Of a stretch of DNA of 64,000 nucleotides, positions 37,808-45,800 are shown piece after piece (position 1 is the first letter of the stretch; each line of letters opens with the position of its first letter). The notes beneath the pieces are model-generated. The model was given only the letters and a program-made list of their open reading frames with translations. It was not told the origin of the DNA and made no database searches. The translations under genes were made by a program, and so were the position numbers. The DNA is from Deltaproteobacteria bacterium (GTDB taxonomy: Bacteria; Desulfobacterota; Desulfuromonadia; Desulfuromonadales; Geopsychrobacteraceae): assembly GCA_024280485.1 (NCBI GenBank), contig JAJRQB010000056.1, forward strand, positions 1 to 64,000, in the 5' to 3' direction.

Positions 37808-38674
37808 TCAACTACGCAGAGAGGTCAGTTCTTCTTCAGTAAAAGAGTAACCTTCACAACAATAGTCGCAACACACCTCGGCGCCAGCCTGTTCGAGAAT
37901 CATTGAGTCGAGTTCAGCGTTCCCCAGACCGCTCAACATGTCGCTGATCTGCTGACGATTGCAGGGACAGTTAAAAATCAATTCCGTCTCCTGCTGCATC
38001 GTAAATTGATGTCCAGACAATACCTGCCTGAGTATCTCCGCCGGACCGATCCCCTGCCGCAACAAACTGGTAGTCGGAGCAAGGTTAAGCAGGCTTTCTT
38101 CAAGACCGACAATCTTCTCTGGATCTCCAGGCGGAAGCGCCTGCACCAGAAATCCCCCGGCGGCAGCGACCTCCCCTTGAGCATCAAGCTCAACCCCCAC
38201 TGCAACACAAGAAGGAACCTGCTCGGAGTGAGTCAGATACCAGGCGAGATCCTCCCCGATCTCACTTGATTGTAATTGCACCATACTGCTGTAGGGCTTC
38301 TTGAGTCCTAGGTCCTTGATCACATGCAGAAAGCCAGCATGACCTATCGCCCCGGCCACATCAAAATGATCCTCACGCGGCGGCAGTCCCGCAACTGGAT
38401 TCTGCAGTTTGCCGCGAATACTCCCCGTGGCGTCGGTCTCGACCATCAACCGCCCCAAAGGGCCATTTCCCTCAATCATCAAGGCGAGTCGCTGGTTCCC
38501 CTTGAGCAAACAACCCATCAATGCCGCGCCGGTCAGTAATCGGCCCAGGGCAACCTTGGCTGTCAGGTCAGCTTGCTGTCTCCGACAAATTTCGCGAACC
38601 AACTCCGTTGTATCGGCGGCGGCAGCGCGCAGCTGCCCGTCCTCAGTGACGACTCTTACCAGATGATCCTGCAT
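37808..38674 (-). CDS. hslO: Redox-regulated chaperone Hsp33
   Basis: A 288-residue cytoplasmic holdase that becomes active when oxidised. The C-terminal zinc-binding redox switch is present as CPC and, about 30 residues later, CDYC. The N-terminal dimer domain shows ALMGCLLKGNQRLALMIEGNGPLG and SMVQLQSSEIGEDLAWYL. The ATG at 38674 is chosen because GGAG is well spaced; a TTG five codons upstream is less likely. It starts 17 bp after the selenoprotein stop, tying two thiol/selenol proteins in one operon. Confidence 0.95.
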   Translation of the reverse strand: MQDHLVRVVTEDGQLRAAAADTTELVREICRRQQADLTAKVALGRLLTGAALMGCLLKGNQRLALMIEGNGPLGRLMVETDATGSIRGKLQNPVAGLPPREDHFDVAGAIGHAGFLHVIKDLGLKKPYSSMVQLQSSEIGEDLAWYLTHSEQVPSCVAVGVELDAQGEVAAAGGFLVQALPPGDPEKIVGLEESLLNLAPTTSLLRQGIGPAEILRQVLSGHQFTMQQETELIFNCPCNRQQISDMLSGLGNAELDSMILEQAGAEVCCDYCCEGYSFTEEELTSLRS

Positions 38675-38691
38675 AATTCTCCATCTCAATC

Positions 38692-38964
38692 TTATTTTTT
38701 AGTGTTCGCTTCGACGCGTCGCATCTGAGCATTAACCCGCCCGGCACTCGCCGCCATGACAATTCCCTGCACAGCACTAATCTGTGCTTCGCCGATGTTG
38801 TTTTCCCTGGCCACGCCAAGGTAATGTTCCATTCAGGGCTCACAGCCCGATGCCAGCGCCGCAGCCAAACCGACAAGAATTGTCGTCTGCAGATCGAGAG
38901 CCGGATCCTCACGAACCAGGTCATAAAAGTCACGGTACATCTTCGCAGTTTCTGTTGAAAGCAT
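38692..38964 (-). CDS. AhpD-like (carboxymuconolactone decarboxylase family) selenoprotein
   Basis: A 90-residue protein if the in-frame TGA at 38833-38835 is read as selenocysteine. The first half ends LAAALASGCEP, then Sec44, then MEHYLGVARENNIGEAQI and a tail ending in NTKK-stop. This gives C41-x2-U44 exactly where AhpD-family peroxidase-like proteins carry C-x2-C, in the matching helical context. A hairpin right after the TGA fits a bacterial SECIS. The start has a strong AAGGAGG. AhpD-type domains reduce peroxides or disulfides; the substrate is unknown. Automated callers would break it into two fragments or miss it. A simple nonsense mutation is the alternative, but the downstream frame is intact to its own stop. 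Confidence 0.85.
38805..38821 (-). promoter_or_regulatory. Putative SECIS element
   Basis: In the mRNA, CCUUGGC (38821-38815) pairs over seven base pairs, one of them U-G, with GCCAGGG (38811-38805), leaving a GUG loop. The loop's first G lies 19 bases after the UGA, inside the range reported for bacterial SECIS elements, and a G early in the loop is typical. Confidence 0.7.
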
Positions 38965-38978
38965 CGGGCACCTCCTTT

Positions 38979-39770
38979 TTAGCTGCGTAATCTCTTTCCG
39001 GTCCCAATCAACCAGGCCGCCCACAAAAACAGGACAACCGTCATCAGGCTACTGACGCCGAAAGAAACGGCAAAGCTGGTATCACCAACACCGAGAACCG
39101 CGTGGCGAAAGCCATCGATCAGATAAAACATTGGATTCAGGTGCGACAAGTTGCTCCAGGGAGCCGGTAGAATCGAGATGGGATAAAACACCCCACCTAA
39201 ATATATTAACGGCAACAGCAAAAAGTTACTGTACATCGACAGCGTATCGAAATTCTTGGCAAAGATCGCTGCAATCAGACCGAACTGTGCAAAAAGAACG
39301 CTGGCCAACAGTGCCATTAATACCGCCAGCAGCGGTGACGTCCAGGGCATCTCGGCAAACAGGGTCGAGATCAGCCAGGTCACCAGACCGACCAGTGAGC
39401 CCCGCAGCATGGCAGCCAGAGTATAGGCCAGAATAAACTGCGACGGCGAAACCGGAGTCACCAACAGATCGACGATCCCACCAAGATAGCGCGACATGAA
39501 GAGCGATGAAGAACAGTTGGCAAAGGAGTTGTTAATCACCCCCATCAGAATCAGACCGGGGATAACAAACTGGGCATAGTTGAAGCCTTCAAGCACACTG
39601 ATCCGTTCGCCCAGAGTCGCACCGAACACAAAAAGGTAAAGCGACGCAGTGATAATCGGGGTCAACAAGGTCTGTGACGCGACGCGCCAGAAGCGCAGAA
39701 CCTCCTTGCGGAGCAGAGGGGTAAAGGGGAGCCAGGGCTTATAAACTCCCTGCCCGTTGGAGCCACTCAT
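38979..39770 (-). CDS. ABC-2 type transporter permease (YadH-like)
   Basis: A 263-residue membrane protein with six hydrophobic segments. PLLRKEVLRFWRVASQTLLTPIITASLYLFVFG, VIPGLILMGVINNSFANCSSSLFMSRYLG and the GGVFYPISILP segment are typical of YadH/NodJ-type ABC-2 permeases. It overlaps the ATPase stop by four bases and is followed by the selenoprotein. The exported substrate is unknown; NodJ-type relatives export glycolipids, polysaccharides or drugs. Confidence 0.9.
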   Translation of the reverse strand: MSGSNGQGVYKPWLPFTPLLRKEVLRFWRVASQTLLTPIITASLYLFVFGATLGERISVLEGFNYAQFVIPGLILMGVINNSFANCSSSLFMSRYLGGIVDLLVTPVSPSQFILAYTLAAMLRGSLVGLVTWLISTLFAEMPWTSPLLAVLMALLASVLFAQFGLIAAIFAKNFDTLSMYSNFLLLPLIYLGGVFYPISILPAPWSNLSHLNPMFYLIDGFRHAVLGVGDTSFAVSFGVSSLMTVVLFLWAAWLIGTGKRLRS

Positions 39771-40687
39771 GAGTTCCTCCCTGATCTGGTCAGTTGTAGG
39801 AAGACGTCTTCTAGGCCGCTCTGTTCTGTTTCAAAATCCTTGATCCCAAGGTGCAATGACGACAATTGGTGTAACAACTCAGAAACACCACTATCGGTCG
39901 GTAAACAAAGGATCAATTGTCGGCCATTCCCCTCCAAACGCGGGTGATAGGTCTCAAGCTCGGTCGGAATCGATTCGAGTGGACTGTCAAGCCAGAGCTT
40001 GAGCGTGCGCCGTGACAGTCGTCGTACCAGATCGCGGGTCGGCTCCAGCGCGACCAATTCACCATGATTCATGATGGCGATCCGATCACACATCTGTTCG
40101 GCTTCTTCCAGATAGTGAGTTGTCAGCAGAATAGTGGTGCCGTTGCGGTTAATCTCACGCACGAAATCCCAAAGGCTGTGGCGCAGTTCAACATCGACAC
40201 CTGCGGTCGGCTCATCGAGTATCAACAAGCGGGGACGATGAATCAACGCCTTGGCGATCATGAAACGCCGTTTCATCCCCCCGGAGAGTTTGATCATCAC
40301 CTTCTCCAGATGCGGACCAAGGTCAAGCCGATCGATCAGTTCCTGACGCCAGAGAGGATCATCCTCCACTCCATAATAGCCAGCGTGCAGGTTGAGTGCT
40401 TGAGCAACAGTAAAGAAATTGTCGATAACAATTTCCTGATGGACCACACCAAGCATCCGTCGCGTCTTACGATAATGGCTGCGATTATCGAAGCCGAAAG
40501 CGGAGATGCGACCAGAATCGATACGAGTGATCCCCGAGACCATATTGATCGTGGTGCTTTTGCCCGCACCGTTTGGACCCAACAGGCCAAAGATTTCACC
40601 CTGCTCAATGTCAAAACTTAAATTTTTGACTGCAGGTACAGATGCAAACGATTTTGATAAATTCTCTATATGAAGTGCTTTATCCAT
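39767..40687 (-). CDS. ABC transporter ATP-binding protein (YadG-like)
   Basis: A 306-residue ATPase. Walker A is GPNGAGKST, the signature is LSGGMKRR, Walker B is RLLILDEPTAGVD, and the H-loop lies in LLTTHYLEEAE. YadG-like features are HAGYYGVED and AGVDVELRHSLWDF. The ATG at 40687 matches the family start, although GGAG lies 13 bases upstream, a long spacing. It is the first gene of the ABC exporter-selenoprotein-hslO operon. Confidence 0.93.
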   Translation of the reverse strand: MDKALHIENLSKSFASVPAVKNLSFDIEQGEIFGLLGPNGAGKSTTINMVSGITRIDSGRISAFGFDNRSHYRKTRRMLGVVHQEIVIDNFFTVAQALNLHAGYYGVEDDPLWRQELIDRLDLGPHLEKVMIKLSGGMKRRFMIAKALIHRPRLLILDEPTAGVDVELRHSLWDFVREINRNGTTILLTTHYLEEAEQMCDRIAIMNHGELVALEPTRDLVRRLSRRTLKLWLDSPLESIPTELETYHPRLEGNGRQLILCLPTDSGVSELLHQLSSLHLGIKDFETEQSGLEDVFLQLTRSGRNS

Positions 40688-40765
40688 GAAGCGAACTATA
40701 CTCCTCTGAAATAATCTGTTGCAAGAATTCAATCGCTCAAACTGGCGGTAAATAAATTGTAAAGC

Positions 40766-40794
40766 GATATCCAGACCGAAGAAATCTGTGTCAA
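40766..40794 (-). promoter_or_regulatory. Possible promoter of the ABC-selenoprotein-hslO operon
   Basis: Minus-strand TTGACA (40789-40794) is perfect; 17 bases on is GATATC (40766-40771), a weak -10. It lies about 75 bases upstream of the ATPase start. Confidence 0.35.
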
Positions 40795-40824
40795 TATAGA
40801 TAATACTCTAGATTGGAGGGCAAA

Positions 40825-41385
40825 ATGCCAACATTAGATCGCATCACCACCGGCGGTGGCGACAAGGGGGAAACAAGCCTGGTCGACGGTAGCCGCGTCG
40901 CTAAATGTTCACCCCGCGTTTGTGCCTACGGCACCGTCGATGAACTCAACTCGATTGTCGGGCTGGTTCGTTGTGAAGAATTGCCCGAAGGGCTCCATGA
41001 AAAAATCTGTCTGATCCAAAGCCAGCTCTTCGATCTGGGGAGTGAACTAGCCACGCCACCTGCGGCTAAAAGTCAAAAACAGGGGTGGGGAATCAGCCAG
41101 AAACATATTGAACAGCTCGAACAATGGCTGCAACAAACCAATGAAAAGCTTGAGCCAGCACCAACGTTTGTACTCCCCGGTGGTAGCAGAGGTGCAGCCT
41201 TGCTCCACCAAGCACGCACCGTCACCCGCCGCACCGAACGCCAGGTCGTCGCCCTGCATCAGAGCGAAGAGGTCGAACCACTCTGTATGCGTTACCTGAA
41301 CCGGCTGTCTGATCTTTTTTTCGTCTGGGCACGATTGTGCAACGACGAGGGTCGCTCTGATCTGCTATGGGAGCGACAGGGCTGA
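40825..41385 (+). CDS. ATP:cob(I)alamin adenosyltransferase, PduO type
   Basis: A 186-residue enzyme that adenosylates reduced cobalamin to give coenzyme B12. Family segments are TGGGDKGETSLVDGSRVAK, YGTVDELNSIVGLVR, VLPGGSRGAALLHQARTVTRRTER and YLNRLSDLFFVWAR. The ATG at 40825 follows GGAGGG; the longer ORF start is a TTG four codons upstream. Divergent from the ABC operon; no B12-dependent enzyme is nearby. Confidence 0.94.
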   Translation: MPTLDRITTGGGDKGETSLVDGSRVAKCSPRVCAYGTVDELNSIVGLVRCEELPEGLHEKICLIQSQLFDLGSELATPPAAKSQKQGWGISQKHIEQLEQWLQQTNEKLEPAPTFVLPGGSRGAALLHQARTVTRRTERQVVALHQSEEVEPLCMRYLNRLSDLFFVWARLCNDEGRSDLLWERQG

Positions 41386-41461
41386 CCAGCGAAACGGATA
41401 CATGGTGATGCGCCCGCACCCATCGACATCGGTGCGACCGGCACCTCTGGGAACCTCCTTC

Positions 41462-41493
41462 TTGCACGGGCGCCATGTATGGCGCCCGTGCAA
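41462..41493. terminator. Perfect 15-bp hairpin after the adenosyltransferase gene
   Basis: TTGCACGGGCGCCAT (41462-41476) and ATGGCGCCCGTGCAA (41479-41493) are exact reverse complements with only GT between. No T-run follows, so it is not a classical intrinsic terminator, but it is placed where the adenosyltransferase transcript should end. A second weaker hairpin, CGCACC/GGTGCG, lies at 41415-41436. The rest of 41494-41800 shows no gene. Confidence 0.45.
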
Positions 41494-41812
41494 TATCGTT
41501 GATCCCCTCAATTCAGTCGAATCGAGCACACCCTTAACAGGAGGAATGGCGCGTGTCGATTAAGACAATCTTTCGATATTTTAAGGCCGGTTGACCCCTC
41601 TCCATATATTACACCTCTGCCTGCTGGCCTAACTAAACATTGGTGTCCATCTTCCATGCCTGCCTCAGTCTTCGCAGGAAAACCTTTGGCACAGCTACTC
41701 GACATTCATAACCTTTCCCCCTTATTTTCAAGACTAGTCAGCACCACTCAGAGCCAATTCATGCCACAGCCTCTTTGTTTGAGTCACAGGTCCGTTTAAA
41801 GGCGCATTTTTT

Positions 41813-41821
41813 TGATATAAT
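41813..41821 (+). promoter_or_regulatory. Extended -10 promoter of the rnf-por-kor operon
   Basis: TGATATAAT: a perfect TATAAT at 41816-41821 with the TGn extension. No good -35 is seen at 17 bases. Transcription would begin near 41828, about 16 bases before the rnfB ATG. Confidence 0.6.
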
Positions 41822-41843
41822 AGTGCGAGGCTTTATAGGACAT

Positions 41844-42734
41844 ATGACACCCATGACCCCTCTGGATTTTGAAAAGATACTCTTGGCCTTTTCCGCAATG
41901 GCCCTACTGGGTCTACTTCTTTCGGCCCTTTTGGCGCTGGCTCATCGAACTCTGTTCGTGCCAGTCGATCCCCGCATTGAGGGGCTGGTCGAGATGTTAC
42001 CGGGCTCCAATTGCGGCGCCTGCGGCAACCCGAGTTGCCAGGCCTTCGCGGAGGCTTTGGTCGCCGAGACCGCTTCGCCTGCCCAATGTACGGTTGTCGC
42101 GCCCGAAGAGGTCAGCCGAATCGCCGCATATCTAGGAGTCGCGGCGGGCGAAATTGACCGCCAGGTGGCGCGGCTGGCCTGCGCGGGGGGAAACAACGTG
42201 GCCCGACAACGAGCCTGGTACGAAGGTTGGCCGAGCTGCCAGGCGGCGGACCAGGTGGCTGGCGGCGCCAAGGGCTGCGCCTGGGGCTGCCTGGGGCTGG
42301 GCGACTGCGAACGGTCCTGCGATTTTGCCGCCATCGTCATGAACGAACAGGGGCTGCCCGAAGTGATTGCCGGCAACTGTACCGCCTGCGGCGACTGCGT
42401 CGATGCCTGCCCCAAGGATCTATTCAGCCTGGAGCTTATGCGACACAAACTCTGGGTAGCCTGCAAGAACCTGCTGTTCGACGAAGAGGCGGAAGCGGAA
42501 TGCGCGGTGGCCTGTAACGGCTGCGGGCTCTGCGTCAAGGATGCCGCCCCCGGGCTGATCAGCATGCAGGACAACCTGGCGGTGATCGATCGCGAGCGGA
42601 TGGAGCTGGCCACCAGAGACGCCATCAAACGCTGTCCGACCGGCGCGATCGTCTGGATCGAAGACGACGAGCAGGAACTGAAAGGAGACAAGGCCAAACG
42701 GATCATCCGCCGCAGTCCCCTGCCGATAGGTTGA
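41844..42734 (+). CDS. rnfB: Rnf complex subunit B (ferredoxin-type iron-sulfur protein)
   Basis: A 296-residue RnfB, the expected ferredoxin-docking subunit. After an N-terminal membrane helix comes NCGACGNPSC (the RnfB-specific cluster), then ferredoxin motifs GCAWGCLGLGDCERSC and CTACGDCVDACP, both complete. The next pair is reduced: CAVACNGCGLCVKDAAP lacks its last Cys, and the final motif keeps only the Cys of RCPTGAI. In a 2[4Fe-4S] fold these lost ligands all belong to one cluster, so one cluster appears cleanly removed. The ATG at 41844 follows TAGGA and fits the promoter position. First gene of the operon; in most Rnf operons rnfB is last. Confidence 0.92.
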   Translation: MTPMTPLDFEKILLAFSAMALLGLLLSALLALAHRTLFVPVDPRIEGLVEMLPGSNCGACGNPSCQAFAEALVAETASPAQCTVVAPEEVSRIAAYLGVAAGEIDRQVARLACAGGNNVARQRAWYEGWPSCQAADQVAGGAKGCAWGCLGLGDCERSCDFAAIVMNEQGLPEVIAGNCTACGDCVDACPKDLFSLELMRHKLWVACKNLLFDEEAEAECAVACNGCGLCVKDAAPGLISMQDNLAVIDRERMELATRDAIKRCPTGAIVWIEDDEQELKGDKAKRIIRRSPLPIG

Positions 42735-42814
42735 CTACCGCTAGCTCGAGATAAGGACGCAGAATTTTTAATTTCTGATTTTTTACAGTCACTCCCATGT
42801 TATCCGGAGGTGCG

Positions 42815-45800
42815 ATGAAGAAGCAGACCTTTAAATATCCCGGCATCCCAAGCGCCATGGACGGCAATACGGCGGTGGTCATGTGCGAGCGGGAATCGAC
42901 CGACGCAGCGGGTGCCTTCCCCATCACCCCCTCCACCCAGATGGGCGAATACTTCGAGGCCAACGCCACCAACGGTCACCTCAACGTCGGAGGCAGGCCG
43001 CTGCTCTTCATCGAACCGGAAGGGGAACACGCCTCGGCGGCGGTGACCGCCGGATTTGCCATGACCGGCTGGCGGGCGGCCAATTTCAGTTCGGGCCAGG
43101 GGATCGCCTACATGCATGAATCCCTGTATGCCGCGGTCGGCAAGCGTCTGACCTATGTGCTCAACATGGGTTGCCGCGCCATGACCAAGGCCAGCCTCAG
43201 CGTTCACGCCGGACACGACGACTACCACGCTATCGACGACACCGGCTTCTTCCAGCTGTTCGCCAAGGACATCCAGCAGGTTGCGGACTTTAACATCCTC
43301 GCCCACCGGATCGCCGAGCTAAGCCTGACCCCCGGGGTGATGGCCCAGGACGGTTTCCTGACCACCCACATGATCGAATCGCTGCTCCTCCCGGAACGGG
43401 AACTGATCGCCGAATTCCTCGGCCTGCCCGATGATCTCATCGACTGTCCGACCCCAGCCCAGAAGTTGCTGTTCGGCCCGCGACGACGGCGGGTGCCCGA
43501 GCTCTGGGACGTCGACAATCCGCTCTTGGCCGGACCGGTGCAGAACCAGGAATCCTACATGCAGCAGGTGGCCGCCCAACGGCCCTACTTCTTCGACCCC
43601 ATCCTGGGGTTGGCCGAGCAGGCCTTCGAGGAGTATTTCCAGCTCACCGGTCGCCGCTATCGGCCGATCGAGGGCTACCTGCTCGACGACGCCGAATACC
43701 TGATCATGGGCCAGGGAAGCATGATCCCCAACGCCGAGGCGGTGGCCGACTATCTCAGAACCAAGAAGATCAAGGTGGGGGTACTCAACCTGAGCCTCTG
43801 GCGTCCCTTCCCGGGAGGCCAGCTGGCGGAGCTCCTCAAGGGGCGCAAGGGGGTGACGGTGCTGGAGCGGCTGGACCAGCCGCTGGCCGAGGATCTACCG
43901 ATGATACGCGAGGTCCGTTCGGTGCTCGGCAAATGCCTGGAGAACGGCAGGGAGGACGTAACCCCCCATGCCAACTACCCCGCCTACCGCCCGGAGCAGG
44001 TCCCGCTCCTCTACTCCGGCAGCTACGGCATGGGTTCCAGGGACCTGCAACCCGAGGCGCTGATCGGCGCGGTGGAGAACATGCTGCCCGAGGGTGCCGG
44101 CAAGAAGTTCTTCTACCTCTCCATCGACTTCATCCACCGGAACCCCGCCACGCCCAAGCAGGAGATCTACTCTCAGAGTCTAGAGGACAGCTTCCCCGGC
44201 ATCGGCGAGCTGGCGGTCAGGGGGAGCGAGAACCCCAACCTGCTGCCGGAGGGAAGCATCAGCGTACGCATCCATTCTATCGGCGGCTGGGGCGCCATCG
44301 CCACGGGCAAGAACCTGACCATGACCCTGGCCGACATCCTCGGCTACCAGATCAAGTCGAACCCCAAATACGGCTCCGAGAAGAAGGGGCAGCCGACGAC
44401 CTACTATCTCTCGGTGGCTCCCGAGCCGATCAGGATCAACTGCGAGTACTACCATGTCGACACCGTCCTCTCTCCCGACCCCAACGTCTTCGCCCATACC
44501 AACCCCCTGGGAGGTCTGAGACAGGGCGGAATCTTCATCATCCAGAGCGACGCCGAAGATCCCGCAGAGGTCTGGGCATCGATCCCCCTCAAGTACCGCA
44601 AGCTGCTGGTCGAGCGACAGATCCGCTGCTACTGCCTCGACGCCTTCAAAATTGCGCGCGAGGAGGCCAGCGACCCGGAACTACTCTTCCGCATGCAGGG
44701 GATCGCCTTCCAGGGAGCCTTCTTCAAGGCCGCACCGCTGATGCAGGAGGCCAAGCTCAGCGAGACGTCCCTGTTCGAGAAGATCGAGACCCAGCTCCGT
44801 CACAAGTTCGGTGCCAAGGGGGAGCAGATGGTGGCCGACAACCTGCGGGTGGTCGAGCGCGGTTTCGCCGAGACCCGCGAAATATGCGAGATGCCGTTGG
44901 ACGAGGCCGAAAGTGCCGAAGAGAGCGGGCAGGTCAAGGAGTTCCTGCCCGCCGAACTCAAGCTGCTGCCCGCTTCCAAGGTGCCGATCAGCGACATCCA
45001 GCGCTTCTGGGAGGAGATCGGTCAATTTTACCACAGCGGTCGCTCCAGCCAGATCCTCAGCGACCCCTTTGCGGCGATGAGTTTGATGCCCGCCAGCAGC
45101 GGAATCTTCCGCGACCTGAGCGGCATCCGCTTCGAGCACCCCGAATTTATCCCAGAACGCTGCACCGGCTGCGGCGACTGTTGGGTGGCCTGTCCCGATT
45201 CGGCCCTGCCCGGTCTGGTCAACGAGATCGGCGAAATCTTCGAGACGCTGATCGACCGGCTGGAACGCAAAGGCCACGAATTCAGCGAGCTGCGCAAAGC
45301 GGTCAGACCGCTCGAGACAGAGCTGCGGGAGCGGATTGATGCCAGCGAGGAAGACAGCATCGATCTCCAGGCGCTGCTGCAGGAGCTGATCGCAGCGAGA
45401 CGGGAGAACGCTTCGGAGAGACTGCAGGAGGAATTAGCGCTGTTGCAGGAAGAGATGGCCGAACTCCAGCTGGCCGTCACCAAGCCCTATTACCGCACCC
45501 CGGAGAAGGAGGCCAAAGGCTCGGGCGGACTGCTCTCGATCACGGTCAACCCCTACAGCTGCAAGGGCTGCATGGAGTGCGTGGCGGTCTGCGGCGACAA
45601 GGCGTTGCGCAACGTCCCCCAGACAGCGCAGAGCATAGCGCAAATGCGCCGCAGGTGGGAGCTGTGGCACGACCTGCCGACCACCCAGGAGCGCTTCAGG
45701 CGGATCGACGATCTGGAGGAGGCGATCGGCGCGCTGGAAGGCCTGCTGCTCGACAAACAGAACTACCTCGCCATGGTCGGCGGCGACGGGGCCTGCCTCG

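Noticed and set aside
38643-38933. 96-codon minus-strand ORF across the selenoprotein
   Set aside because: A different frame from the selenoprotein, with no family similarity; the TGA-containing frame has the AhpD pattern and the strong ribosome-binding site.
41500-41800. Possible gene between the adenosyltransferase and rnfB
   Set aside because: Only short ORFs without ribosome-binding sites or recognisable sequence; GAGGAATG near 41542 leads to a stop within a few codons in its frame.
43933-45339. 468-codon plus-strand ORF in a second frame of the PFOR gene
   Set aside because: Arg/Gly-rich out-of-frame translation inside a gene with convincing motifs throughout.
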